Part shown: in pieces, positions 34,859 through 46,215 of the stretch
How the letters are laid out: the number at the start of each line of letters is the position of its first letter
Position numbering within the stretch: position 1 is the first letter of the stretch
NCBI GenBank assembly: GCA_949825065.1
Contig: OX463849.1
Span: forward strand, 6,572,001 to 6,636,000
DNA length: 64,000 nucleotides
Origin: Odontocerum albicorne
Lineage: Eukaryota > Arthropoda > Insecta > Trichoptera > Odontoceridae
Direction of reading: 5' to 3'
Notes under the pieces: model-generated
Databases searched by the model: none
What the model saw: only the letters and a program-made list of their open reading frames with translations
What the model was told of the DNA's origin: nothing
Translations under genes and position numbers: made by a program

Positions 34859-35005
34859 CCCAATGCGTTGGACTGACCTTTTGAGAGATGCAACTGGGCT
34901 CCCCTTAAAAACTGCCCTTCAAGCCTCGGGGTGCAGGGATGGATGGACTCATCGTAGGCTATCATGGGAGTCACAATGCTCAGTCATGAGTTACACGACA
35001 GGATT
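34859..35005 (+). pseudogene. Possible LINE C-terminal fragment
   Basis: It translates to MRWTDLLRDATGLPLK and LSWESQCSVMS, resembling the last residues of some LINE polyproteins (RWTDDL-type motif). An inverted homologue lies at 20725-20885. Only about 50 codons are readable. Confidence 0.4.
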
Positions 35006-35329
35006 TAAGTATACACCAAAATATATCTTTTATTTTTTTAGACTAATATATAATGCATAGATATGTAATGTTTGCTTTTCTTTAAATGACTATTCACCTA
35101 AATTTTTGAAGAATTATAAGTTGATTTTTTTCATTCAAAATACAGAATATGTACTGAAAACACAATCGTTAGCTTTTACTTTTGTTAGGGGTTGCATTGT
35201 TATTGTGTCATTTTATTACTGTTTTTGTATCAATGTTCAATGTTTTTCTTCTTTTTTGTATTTTTTTTGTATCAAACAGATCATTTGACCAATGAATTCA
35301 ATAAAATTAACGTTTCGTTGCTGACGCTA

Positions 35330-35945
35330 CATTCTTTCAAATTCTCCTTTAAGTATCTTGGGCTACTCATCCATAGCGATGGAGGATGTGCAGCAGATAT
35401 AACACATATAATTAATGTGGGATGGATAAAGTTTAAATTAATGACGGGAGTTCTATGTGATCCGAAAATGCTAGTAAAGTAAAAAGGAAAAGTATACCAA
35501 ACGATTGTCAGACCCGCACTCCTCTATGGCTCCGAGTGCTGGACGATGTATAACACTTACTCTAGGCAACTAGAAACTGCTGAAATGCGCATGCTCAGAT
35601 GGTCAGCTGGTGTGTCCCTAAGAGACAAAATAAAAATCTCACGCATTCGTGGAACCCTAGGTGTTACAGACATCAACAGTAAGATGGAGGAGAGGCGATT
35701 GAGATGGTATGGGCACGTTGGACGCAGATCACCCGATAACATTGTGAACCAGGCAATCTCCATGGATCTTCCTCGAATAACAACCAGAGGAAGACCAAAC
35801 AATTCATGGGTGATGCAAAAAGATAACCTGATGCAGAAGCACAGCCTGGGGAACGTAGTCTGGGACAGAAGAGCATGCAACCTGAGGACGAGGAGAGCTG
35901 ACCCCAACAGTCTTCGCAGACAGTGAGTTGGGATGGAGCCAGGGA
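35330..35945 (+). pseudogene. RTE-like LINE reverse-transcriptase fragment with one stop
   Basis: In one frame it reads FKYLGLLIHSDGG, a stop codon (TAA at 35480-35482), TIVRPALLYGSECWTMY, TAEMRMLRWSAGVSLRDKI, RLRWYGHVGRR, TTRGRPNNSW and a terminal RRADPNSLRRQ. These are the thumb and C-terminal motifs of RTE-type elements. The catalytic palm and endonuclease are missing. Apart from the stop the frame is intact, so decay is moderate. It is homologous to 2569-2898, and the 3' end near GAGCCAGGGAGAAG matches that copy. Confidence 0.85.
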
Positions 35946-36179
35946 GAAGTTCTTAATTAAGTCTAATTTATTTTGTCAATTAGACATGTTTTTCCTGGCT
36001 ATTGGAATTAAATTATACAAAAACACTTTCTGAAGAAGCCTTATAATGCTCTTTTGTGTGCTATTATGCCCACTTTTTTTTCGATTCTTGTGTTATCAGA
36101 TTAGCTAAATAAACAAGATTTACATGTTTTTGTATATGTTAAAGCTTTCAATTGTACATCTACTTCGGTTATTGCAATA

Positions 36180-36268
36180 TGGAAATCTCTTCCAGCCAAC
36201 CAGAAAATTGTTTTAGTTGGAAAAAGGCGTCTTATCTGCTAGACCACGGAGGTCATCACTTTTACTTT
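36180..36268 (-). repeat. tRNA-derived SINE, internally deleted
   Basis: The minus strand shows GACCTCCGTGGTCTAGCAG, GATAAGACGCC and the tail GGTTGGCTGGAAGAGATTTC. The B-box region is missing. Confidence 0.6.
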
Positions 36269-36549
36269 TGAGAACAGTGTAATTGCCTCGCTTTATAATG
36301 TATGTTAAGGAATGGATTTACCATATAATTTCTTACTTGATTTGCATTTTTAACCCGTTAGTTGCGGTAAGTAAGCGTCTTAAGGCATTTTTCGAACATT
36401 GCCCTCCTTAATGATAACATTTAGAAATTATTCTTACTTTGGTTTATTACAGTGCCATAGTTAAATTTTATAATTAAATTTGTTATACTCGTATATTTAG
36501 ATAAATTATCTTAACACAGGTTCGAGTTACAATTATATTTAAATTGTTT

Positions 36550-36740
36550 TCTTAACATAGTGCGACACTGTTTTTTCTTAACACAGTACGACACTGTTTT
36601 TTCTTAACACAGTATGACTCAGTTTTTTTCTGAACACAGTACGACACTGTTTTTTTCTTAACACAGTACGACACTGTTTTTTTTTCTTAATATAGTACGA
36701 CACTGTTTTCTCTTAACACAGTACGACACTGTTTTTTTAT
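36550..36740. repeat. Short tandem repeat with an ACAGT/ACTGT stem, 7 copies
   Basis: Units of about 26-34 bp read CTTAACACAGTACGACACTG followed by a T-run of variable length. Each unit contains ACAGTACGACACTGT, a 5-bp inverted repeat around a 5-nt centre. Confidence 0.92.
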
Positions 36741-36797
36741 CACAGTTCTAAAAATGCCATTCTATATTTTTTTTATATTTATTCAATAATTTAATAG

Positions 36798-36910
36798 ACT
36801 TTGTGGCCTGGTTGATAAGACTATTTCTTTCATATTCCTGATAGTTCGATTCCTGGTAGTACCAAAAAGAACTCAGACTGATTAAATAGATCATATTTTA
36901 TCCATGTAAG
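36798..36910 (+). repeat. tRNA-derived SINE
   Basis: TGTGGCCTGGTTGATAAGAC (A-box region), then AGTTCGATTCCTGG (B box) and ACTCAGACTGATT. The tail is lost. Confidence 0.68.
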
Positions 36911-37128
36911 TGTCTAGTAGTATTGCTAACACATCTAATGAGGAACCACGAGTTCCTTGCTTAAATCCAGCGCTTTGAGAGTGCCAGAGAGGACTATTGA
37001 GGCGAGGCCGATGACGTTAATGACTCCCAGTCACGTTCTTCAATATATATGAATTACAATTTCAAATGTGTTGAAGAGTACCAAAGTTAAGAAGGAAAGC
37101 AAAAAATGCAGGAATTAAGCATTTTAAA

Positions 37129-37236
37129 TCACATGTGAATTTGATATCACATGTGAATTTGATATCACGTGTGAATTTGATATCACGTGTGAATTTGATA
37201 TCACAGGTGAATTTGATATTACATTTGAATATGATT
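37129..37236. repeat. 18-bp tandem repeat, about 6 copies
   Basis: The unit is TCACATGTGAATTTGATA with variants TCACGTGTGA and TCACAGGTGA. The first half is a palindrome or near-palindrome resembling an E-box core (CANNTG). Confidence 0.95.
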
Positions 37237-37559
37237 TCAAATTTGTTCTATTTATATATGCAGATGATCCCTGAATTTTGAGTAGTCAATATCTCGAATT
37301 GATTCATTCATTTCTATGGTACCCCTCAACGTATACAAATTGATGATGCTTACATATTAAATAAATTACCCAAGAGACAACATTGTCTTTGGCTTCAGTA
37401 ATCGAGTCTTAATCGGGTTAAAACTACCAGAAAATACAAGTGTCTCACAGTTCGCCAACGTAAGTATCGGAAAAAATACCGTACGTTGGCAGGCACTACA
37501 CGCCTAATGTGCGCAAGTATTAATGCCTCTCTTCGTTATTAGAAATCTTAAACTAAATT

Positions 37560-37655
37560 AGGACTTCTTTTAATTATTTTTTTTATACTGGGAATCGAAC
37601 CACAAACCCTCGAGTGGGATATCAGTGTCTTACCAACCAGCCCATTGAGGTTGAG
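37560..37655 (-). repeat. tRNA-derived SINE head, reverse strand
   Basis: The minus strand shows CAATGGGCTGGTTGGTAAGA (A box), GAGGGTTTGTGGTTCGATTC (B box), then CCAGTATAAAAAAAA. Confidence 0.7.
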
Positions 37656-37717
37656 TTGAGAACTTAAGATTGGTTAGTAATATGTCTAGCAAATAAATCA
37701 ATTTTACTTCATTGATG

Positions 37718-37868
37718 ACCCGCGTGACCTAGGTGGTAAGACGCCTGTTTTTCAAGATGGGGGGTTACAGACTCAGTTATCTTTAGTAACCAGTTTTTTA
37801 AAGTTTCATTGTAAGCTTCTTTTAAACTTTAATTTTCTTTGGAAGAGATTGTCACATGGCATGTCAGA
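37718..37868 (+). repeat. tRNA-derived SINE
   Basis: TGACCTAGGTGGTAAGACGC is followed by a decayed B box (GGTTACAGACTC). The body ends CTTTGGAAGAGATTGTCACA, the family tail. Confidence 0.68.
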
Positions 37869-38437
37869 ATGTCGATAGGACAAGAATTTGCACAACCAAT
37901 AACAATCTCAGCGTGGGTCACGTCGTTCACCATTGAGACCATGACGAAAAATAAGATATTATTATTATATCTCTCTTTCATCAAGAATAAGATAGAATCA
38001 CCTATGAAATAAAAAAATCAGGCGACCTTTAATTTGTTTTCGAAACTACAATAACTCAATACATTTAAGCGCCAACACTGAAATTCAGGAAGCAGTCTTT
38101 ATAAAGCTGACGCAGTGTTTAGGCCTCCAGTATCTTGACTTTGCAGTTAGTATACTTATTTTGCAAACCTGTCCAAGGTTTGGTTTCCACCCTATTCGTC
38201 TTCAAACTGGTTCTATCTGCAGACTTTAATCTGAATTTATTATTATACTAGCAATCGAAAGCTGCATGTAGATTATGTGCTATTAATTAATTATAAATTT
38301 TATAGCGCATTTAAGGAACACAAAAGTAGCACTTTATAAAACCCAGTCTAACGAAACGCAGCAACCGATTAAACCCGCTTTTAAATTGAAAATTTGATCT
38401 CCTTGCCATCGGAAATTTAACATTGATTTGTCAAGAC
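37869..38437. other. AT-rich stretch without recognised genes
   Basis: Nothing is assigned. Confidence 0.45.
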
Positions 38438-38885
38438 TGTGTGGTTGATGAAGTGCTAAAATATTTACACAATAAACCAATACATGTACAGGTATCTTGC
38501 ATGTGTGGTTGATGAAGTGCTAAAATATTTACACAATAAACCAATACGTGTACAGGTACCTTGCATGTGTGGTTGATGAAGTGCTAAAATATTTACACAA
38601 TAAACCAATACATGTACAGGTACCTTGCATGTGTGGTTGATGAAGTGCTAAAATATTTACACAATAAACCAATACATGTACAGGTACCTTGCATGTGTGG
38701 TTGATGAAGTGCTAAAATATTTGCACAATAAACCAATACATGTACATGTACCTTGCATGTGTGGTTGATGAAGTGCTAAAATATTTACACAATAAACTAA
38801 TACATGTACAGGTACCTTGCATGTGTGGTTGATGAAGTGCTAAAATATTTACACAATAAACCAATACATGTACAGGTAACTTGCA
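38438..38885. repeat. 64-bp minisatellite, 7 copies
   Basis: Units start TGTGTGGTTGATGAAGTGCT and end CATGTACAGGTACCTTGCA, with very few differences between copies. Confidence 0.96.
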
Positions 38886-39081
38886 TGTTCCCCATTTGAG
38901 TAATTTCATTATCGTTCCCTTAGTTCAAATGTCTTAAAATTTATTTGTTTACATTCTTACCTAACAAATATTCAAGCTTTATCCTTACATTTCTTACTTC
39001 AGAAAACGTTGGAACATTAAATATTCTTCACAAGACCCATATTTAATATACTCTATAATCATTCGCTTCGAATGCTGTAGC

Positions 39082-39232
39082 TTTTTTTTTTTTTTTTTTT
39101 TTTTTTTACCTGGCGAGTTTATTGCCATGTGGCAATCTCTTCCAACCAACCAGAAATATGTTTCAGCGGGGATCGAACCCGCAACCTCCGGATCGGCAGA
39201 CAAGTGTCTTACCACCAGGCCACTTAAGCTTC
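39082..39232 (-). repeat. tRNA-derived SINE, best-preserved copy
   Basis: Read on the minus strand, a tRNA-like head contains GTGGCCTGGTGGTAAGACAC (pol III A-box region) and GGTTGCGGGTTCGATCCCCG (B-box region). The body TGAAACATATTTCTGG and the terminal block GGTTGGAAGAGATTGCCACA...CTCGCCAGG follow, then a poly(A) of about 26 nt (39082-39107 as poly-T). The internal promoter and poly(A) imply mobilisation by a LINE's machinery. It defines the family found decayed at about a dozen other sites in this window. Confidence 0.85.
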
Positions 39233-39994
39233 GCTTCCATACATCAAAATTGGCACTGTGCAGATAAATTTTTCAAGATTGTGAATGGTTTAATTATAAT
39301 AAAAATTTACGTTGTTATCCGTAGTAACACGTCTGTGAATATATTTCTCTCGAATGCTTCCTAAATAAAAGAGTTATCTCCGTGAAATGAAATATGCTTC
39401 CCAAATAGCGAAATTCCTCAATTTCAGTTTATCATTCATTGTTCAACTATACATATTGTTACTTCAAAATAAGCGTGAGAATGCTTCTATCACCCACCAA
39501 CTGTTATTCAAATCTCTATTTGGTATTAAGAAGTTTTCAATCACGTCTCTTTACACTTGTTTTTTTATAAAATTATTTGGATGTCATACACTGAACACAT
39601 CAGATTTTTATCTTTTTTGCACGGTAACGGATTGCTGTTGGAAATACTTCGTTTCCTTCAATTTCGCAATGATAATTTATTTAAATTAATATATATCGGA
39701 TATTGGAGAAAATTCCGAGGATTGTTTGTTTTTTAAATTGAAATATCCAAATTCATTCAATTTTGTAAAAAATTTGAAAATCGACTGAACTGATCATTCA
39801 GAAAATTAAAAGGTTATAACTAAATTGAAAATTCCATTCATTTTTTTCAGTTTCAGTCAGACTATGTTATTTAATAATAATAATACAATGACAAGCTATG
39901 TTGTTCCGTTAAGAAAACAGATTCTTTTCAAGAAAACTCGAGTTCGGGATTCGAAGCTATTTTCATTGACAAAATAAATATAAGTATAAGTGGA
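39233..39994. other. AT-rich stretch without recognised genes
   Basis: A 100-codon frame occurs at 39387-39689 but its composition is that of random AT-rich sequence. No gene is called. Confidence 0.45.
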
Positions 39995-40645
39995 ACGTAA
40001 GGATAGGAATGTGGTGGCTGCGGTCACTGGATAAAGTACTCATTGTCACCGTGAAAACCATACTTTTTCTATCGATGATGCCAAATTCTTACATATCAGT
40101 AGTAACGGGAATAAATTGGACAGATTAGAGGCCCTACAAATTTCTAAGTCAGTACATTGATCCGAAAATCTGGTGAACAGTTATATCCCAAAAATCTTTC
40201 CGCGCTCTTGGCCGAAATCGTCCCATGCCTCCCTCACCCCTCAGCACCAACCGTTGAAGTGTGTATATCGGTACCAGTTCGAACATAATTCAGTATTGTT
40301 TGTGCTCCCCTGAAGATGAGGTGAAAGCCTTGAAACCGGTAGGGTTATACCGTTACAAAAAAGTGGAATAAACAGTGTTTGATAAAAATAAATAAAATTT
40401 CCAAAGTACTTTCCCTATTCTTTGTAAATATATTCAGTAAAACATATTTGATAACAAAACCACACAAAATTTATTAAGAAAATATGAACTACAATGAAAC
40501 CCTTATATCTTCCGATATGTGTTAGTAACTCATTTGGCTTTAGGTGTAGTGCATTTAAGTATATGTATGTCGTATTAATTTATAATCAAAAATTTTGATA
40601 AAATCACCCCAAAAGGGTTTTCTTCAAATTCTTCTTAATGCTGCA
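39995..40645 (+). repeat. Uncharacterised dispersed repeat, copy 3, interrupted
   Basis: The blocks AAGGATAGGAATGTGGTG and GCTGCGGTCACTGGAT lie before, and ATCTTCCGATATGTGTTAG and CCAAAAGGGTTTTCTTCAA after, a segment carrying a foldback-family 3' end (40296-40397). Confidence 0.5.
40296..40397 (+). repeat. Single arm of the foldback retroelement family
   Basis: GTGCTCCCCTGAAGATGAGG, AAGCCTTGAAACCGGTAGGG, GTGGAATAAACAGTG and TTTGATAAAAATAAATAAA match one arm of the 8878-9263 insert plus its 3' end. Without the inverted partner it looks like an ordinary 5'-truncated retro-insertion. Confidence 0.75.
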
Positions 40646-40984
40646 TAAGTCATCAATATCTTTTATACAAAGAGATAGACCATTCCAGTCCACAGGACCA
40701 GCAATGGAAAAAAAACGTCATGATAATACCCCCCTCCCTCATTTGATCAATTTGGTACGATAATTTTTTTTTTCGATAAAAATAAAATCTACCTCGAAAT
40801 TCTACTCTTCTCCAAAGGAACATATCTCGATAACTTCAGATAGGTAGAGGTCAGATATGAAACCAGTCAGTTATATGCAAGTGTGTTTACTACTGGGCCA
40901 TGACTTCAAACATTTTAATAGTTTATCACAGAATTCGGCTTGAACTTCGTGAAACTTCATATAAGAATATTTAATGATGAATCA

Positions 40985-41143
40985 TTTTTTTATTCCAATA
41001 ATTACATTTATCTCTCCTCAACACGTGCTTCTTCCTCCTTTTCCGAGGCTATCTTCAGGCGGATTGAAGTTGCCTGAAGAGATCCTCGGTATAGAGGTAA
41101 ACACACGTGTAGCGGGGATTAATATAAGTGGAATAAAAAAGTA
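40985..41143. repeat. Diverged foldback structure
   Basis: Outer arms TTTTTTATTCCA and TGGAATAAAAAA pair, as do CACGTG/CACGTG, CCGAGG/CCTCGG and the inner TCTTCAGGC/GCCTGAAGA. The motif order (CCTGAAGA, GAGG, GTGGAATAAA) parallels the 8924-9129 foldback despite low identity. Confidence 0.6.
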
Positions 41144-43134
41144 ATTTATTGTAGCATTTTTTTTCATCCTTAATATAAGATTTACAATTCACATAATTTT
41201 AAAGAAAAGGGGAACTGAGGATAAGTGAATTGTACGGCACGGTAAATGCAGCAGATCCGGCTCGAAGGACCACTTTGTACAGCACCGTACAAAGACTGTA
41301 AAATATGTGAATCTTATGATTCTCTGGTGAAAAGTAGCAGGGTGAAGAGATTTTTTGACTTTTTGCGCTCCTTATGTGCGTCCAATCGATCATAGTAAGC
41401 GCCTATTTTCACCCGTGCATGCCGTCATGGCTTGTGAGACATTACGTATCTTCTTTACACATGCATGGGCCGGCCGACTTTTGATAGTAGATCTCTCGAA
41501 GGCCACGCATAAGGAACATTTCATTATGGTCGGTACACAGCAAGTACATCGAACAAAATATCTTTAAAATATAAAATAAACAACAAAATATACATCAATC
41601 ATATTTAAGGTGACGCGCACGTCCGATACATACATAACAATAAAAAAAAAAACAGAATTATGTGGATATAGATAACCACTTCACTAGACAAAGCCTGTGT
41701 CAAAGTGATCTCATTCCTCTATCACTATTTTCATACTTTGGTCTTCATATTTAAACGGAAACATTTACTTGCATAGCGAGCTTTTACATATGTTATATTT
41801 TCAGCCGCACCAAATCACGTATAACTACATTCCCATACTCACTATTCTCACATTCCTATACACAAAATTTCAAAAACTTTCATTTCTTACCCTTTTCCAT
41901 TCAACGAGCCACCATTTAACATATGTTTTTATATTTGAAGGTGCGACATTTCTCAAATCACACCTTTCTCTTAGATATGTGTTGTTAATTCCTGGCGCAT
42001 GGGTTTGCATGTTCCTTCTCTCGTGTTAGACATGCTTAAATCTCAAACTTGTAAACTGATTCATATTTATTCTAAGAGCACTTTGAGGTCCATAAAGTAG
42101 TACTTTAAAAATCTGCATGAAATAAAATTGCAATATCCTTTTACTGGACAATGATAGAGACCAGGGTGACCCAACCAGTCAATCGCGGTATGTTTTTAAA
42201 AATATAAAAGAACATAGAAAATTTTTCATAAAAATCTTAATATAAATTTAAACTCAAATCTTAACAATATTAAGTACAAATCAAACAGAACTAGAGCTGG
42301 AAGCAATAACAATTTAATAATTCAAAGACTACGTGGAAATACACAAAACAAAATAACTTCGTTTTGACAAAAACACTTAAAATTATATCATTTTGGCTCT
42401 TCATGTTTAGTAGGATTCATATTTTCCGATACAAATATTTAAAAATCAGAAAGAACAATTTCGTAAGTTATGAACACCTCCATAAGTGTTTATAAGTATT
42501 TCTTTCGTCGTATGATCCAAAATTGTCAAATCTGGATATTGCGAAAGATCCCACTAGCATTACTTTTATTTATATTAGAATTTATTGTATTGTTAATCTT
42601 TTATCGTCGTAATATGTCCAATTTGTAAATTTTATCGTCGTAATACGTCCAATTTGTAAATTAAGAACTGTACAGTTCTTATGCGCAGTTAATATTACAT
42701 TAGTATATATTTTAAAATTACATTAGTATATCTGATTATAATTTTGTATTTTTTCGTGTACACTGGTAGATCGCAACGTCACTCTGCAAAAAAAAAGCAG
42801 ACCACGTGTACAAAATGGTTGGGCAGTTCTGATGTGGACGAATATGGAGTTGAGTAACCCTACATCAACATGTAGGAAGATTTTATTCTGCAAAGCAACT
42901 TACATCTCGTTCTACTACTGAGGCCATGTATTTTCTATATCTCAATATCTATCCATAAAATTCCCACAAAATTGTCAAAAAATCCAATATTTGTTCTACT
43001 ATATGTATGCGTTATTGCACTAAAAACCAATCAGTTCTTTATCTCTATAAAATAAGTCTGCTTGGTGAAGTTTGGTAATATTTTGTGGTATACATGCATA
43101 ACATATATTGAACTTAAATATACGAGTACATATA
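41144..43134. other. Unannotated stretch with a GC-richer patch
   Basis: The part from about 41220 to 41560 is more GC-rich and holds a short inverted repeat (CTTTGTAC/GTACAAAG), but no protein is recognised. A 35-bp duplication lies near 42595-42660. Otherwise AT-rich. Confidence 0.4.
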
Positions 43135-43525
43135 ATTATTAAATAATTTTAAAACAATGATTGTATTTTATTATTACTACTGCTTTTTGTATCGTCATGT
43201 TAGTTTAAGATAAAGTTTTGTATTATTTGTCAATAATTTTAAGTACTTGTATAACCTGTTACATGTTCATTTGTATATAAAGACACTGTTGTGTCGTTAA
43301 TTAAATAAATAAATAAAATATTATAAAGCTCTAATAAGAATATTTGACCCCACACTGAAATTCTCAAAGATTATTAAATAATTTTAAAATCTTCATGTTA
43401 GTTTAAGATAAAGTTGTATTATTTGTCAATAATTTTAAGTACTTTATAGCCTGTCACATGTTCATTTGTATATAAAGACACTATTGTGTCGTTAATTAAA
43501 TAAATAATTAAATAAATATATTAAT
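43135..43525 (+). repeat. Duplicated LINE-like 3' tail
   Basis: Two adjacent copies (about 43135-43321 and 43371-43525) share GTTAGTTTAAGATAAAGTT, TACATGTTCATTTGTATATA and TGTGTCGTTAATTAAATAAA, ending in AAAT-type repeats. That is typical of non-LTR element 3' ends; the second copy has an internal deletion. Confidence 0.6.
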
Positions 43526-45180
43526 ATCATTTGTACTAATTTAATGCAAGTTGCATGTTATGTTTTAAAATTACCTCTATATTAAAATACAACACTTTGC
43601 ATATTTTAGCCCAAATAAGGAGCTTTAACTCATTGACTAGCCACTAGTATAATGTTTGAGGTTAGGAAAGGCAAGCTGGAGGGATGAATGTGGGAATGTA
43701 GGATATGTGATTTTAGGTGGAGAGGAAATGAAAGCAGACGAAGAAAACGAGAGATATTTGAAAAAAGCACTGAATTCAAACATCGTCGGTTATAAGAGAC
43801 TAGTTGCAACTTGTGAAATATTCACGGAAGTAAAACAAATTCTACATTTTTTAAATACCGAATGGAGCAAGATCAGCTTTAAGTTTTTTGGGTTCATTAA
43901 TGTTTAAAGTTTAAAATAAAAAAAGGTACATCTTGATTGACTTTTTTTTTAAAAAAAAGGTACATCTTGATTGATAAATTATTTAATTCTCAAAAATCTC
44001 TTTATACACGATGTTTTGTGTATACATATAAACATTAATGTTGTTCAATTTAAATCGTTGATAAAGTTTTCCTTGAATACTTGTTTCAGATATATTGACT
44101 TTAATGTTTTCGCATTTCCGACATCGTGAAAAAGCCACATATAATTGTCTGCATTCAAAAAAAAAAGCACAAGATAAATAAACACAAGTAATTATAAGGT
44201 TCAGTATAATAGGAAATAAATGAATTTTTTAATGAATTTAATGAATACAAAATAAATTGGCATCGTTCCCTTTTACACCAGTTCAAAAATTGTTAGCTAT
44301 CGTTCAGTATAGTTTCGATCTGTTAATTTATCACCAAGATTCAAATTTCAAATTACTTTCGGAGAGAATTGAAGTATTCCTCTCTCGCTCTTTTGTATTC
44401 AAAATTCAATTCTCGTATTCTTTCTTTCGCGACAACCATCGTACAGGTTTCGGCCTATTTATATTATGATTGTGCAGGGTCCGATAGGGAAACAAGCGCA
44501 CATATAGTAATTATTTTATTTGTTGATACGGTAATGGGGGAAATAACAATGCACATCCTGTCATCCATGCTACGCCATTTAAGTACCATGGAGCGTTGGG
44601 TTTAGCCAGAACGTGTGTTAGCTATCAAAAGCTATTACAAAAATAACGATAGTTAAGAAGCTGCAAGGCATAAGTTTCGTTATACTTTTTATTTAATGCG
44701 CCACGATCCTAAAACCATCTGCGCTTGCAATAAAAATATGGGTTATTATTTTTATGGGAACTAATTCGGCACTAGAAAAAAGATTCCGTGGATATCTAAA
44801 GAGTGTAGTGTGCTAAGATCACCCAAAAAATATAAACACACTTAATAGAAAATTTCTTAATGCAATTAATATAACAACGTGCCTGGAGATACACATATAT
44901 TATGTTGCGTCACTTTATACACGACGCACGTCACAGATACTAAGAAAAACTTCACATAAATGGACGTCACTTGCATGATGTTATCTTCAAAACATAAATG
45001 GCAAACTATATTGTTTGAAGTCTCATCAATGAAAATTTCATAAATAAATATTGAAAGTTAATAACCATCTTGTTATATTGTATTTATAATCATTGTATGA
45101 TTATACATAATATTGTATTTATAATCATTCCTTTATACTATTTACACTTGCAGAGGAAATAAATTGTAAGCAATTTAGTT
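43526..45180. other. AT-rich stretch without recognised genes
   Basis: An 83-codon frame at 43656-43907 (+) starts in a moderately GC-rich patch but matches nothing I know. A 25-bp duplication (AAAAAAGGTACATCTTGATT) lies at about 43918-43975. Confidence 0.4.
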
Positions 45181-45185
45181 TATCT

Positions 45186-45275
45186 TCACCTGATGAAGAC
45201 GGAGGTCTTCGAAACCGCTAGTAAACTCAAAATAAACCAGTGGTGAACACAAGAATATTAAATAAGTGTTTTATT
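45186..45275 (+). repeat. Retroelement 3'-end-like stem-loop
   Basis: CCTGATGAAGACGGAGGTCT continues into TCGAAACCGCTAG, with a 6-bp stem GAAGAC/GTCTTC, then AATAAACCAGTGG and a T/A-rich tail. The layout resembles the foldback-family arms (CCTGAAGA...GAAACCGG...AATAAA). Confidence 0.4.
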
Positions 45276-46143
45276 TATTTATTTTATTTCTTTTTACATA
45301 AAACATGACACCACAAAGTGAAACTAAAGTCTTTTCGAAGATTCAAGCTAACATTTTAGTTTTGCGCCTTTTGTCGGTAAATTTTCTGCGGTTTGCTTAC
45401 CAAATATGTTAACCAATACATTCGTATTCTTACTCGCAACTTATATATATTTTTAATCTGTCAACAATAGTGGGTGAAAGTCCCGAATAGGAGAGCCTAT
45501 GAGAAGTTTGATCTCTAAACAGTGCTGTATAAATTGTTCTTTTATTATAACCGATGAAGATTCGATTCGATGAAGATCAAATGTACCTCAAAGTTCTGCT
45601 CCTTCGAAGTAACATCTCTCAGCACAGATAAGGACACAATGGAGACGTCCCATTAATGTTATTTAATCACCATTCTTCTTTTCATCCCTCAGCTATCACA
45701 AAAGTAACAATGGAACAACAAAAGTGACACACAATTTTTATCCTCTCAATAAAGTTTTACCGTTTCTTGATATGATCGTACTGTGCCTTCGACAATGTTC
45801 CCCGTATACCTCATTGGCTCAAGAAAGGCTGAAATTCAAATTCGCCAGACCTCACCGTCTTTCGTTGCGCGTCTTTTTCGCCGACACTGTCAATAAAACA
45901 GCCATCATCGGAGATAACGAAATTTTCGTTCAGTTTTTACTTAAATGATTTTTCGGGGAAATAAGAAGTATTGTGACTCTATTTCTTTAGTTGTTTTACT
46001 TTTAGTTGTATTTTACCTTTAGTTGTATTTTAATTCTGTGTGTTCCCTTTTCATTGAGTTTTATATTACTGGTAATTTATTTTAATATTTCGTATTATAG
46101 TGTGTATGAACATCATTTTCTATTTGTGATTTTATATCGATAA
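45276..46143. other. AT-rich stretch without recognised genes
   Basis: Nothing is assigned. Confidence 0.45.
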
Positions 46144-46215
46144 CATTTGGACTCCTATCAGCTTTTCTTTTTTTTTTTTCGCTGACATTTAATTTAAGGT
46201 GCTATTTGTGGGTTT

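Noticed and set aside
39061..39245. Target duplication for the SINE at 39082 (TTCGCTTC on both sides)
   Set aside because: The left copy is separated from the poly-T by about 12 bases and the match is only 8 bp, so it may be chance.
45186..45230. Hammerhead ribozyme suggested by CTGATGA and CGAAAC
   Set aside because: The bases after CTGATGA pair as GAAGAC/GTCTTC, which uses up core positions 8-9. With the canonical core fixed, stem II begins with an A-C mismatch and a G-U pair, so a working hammerhead is not supported.
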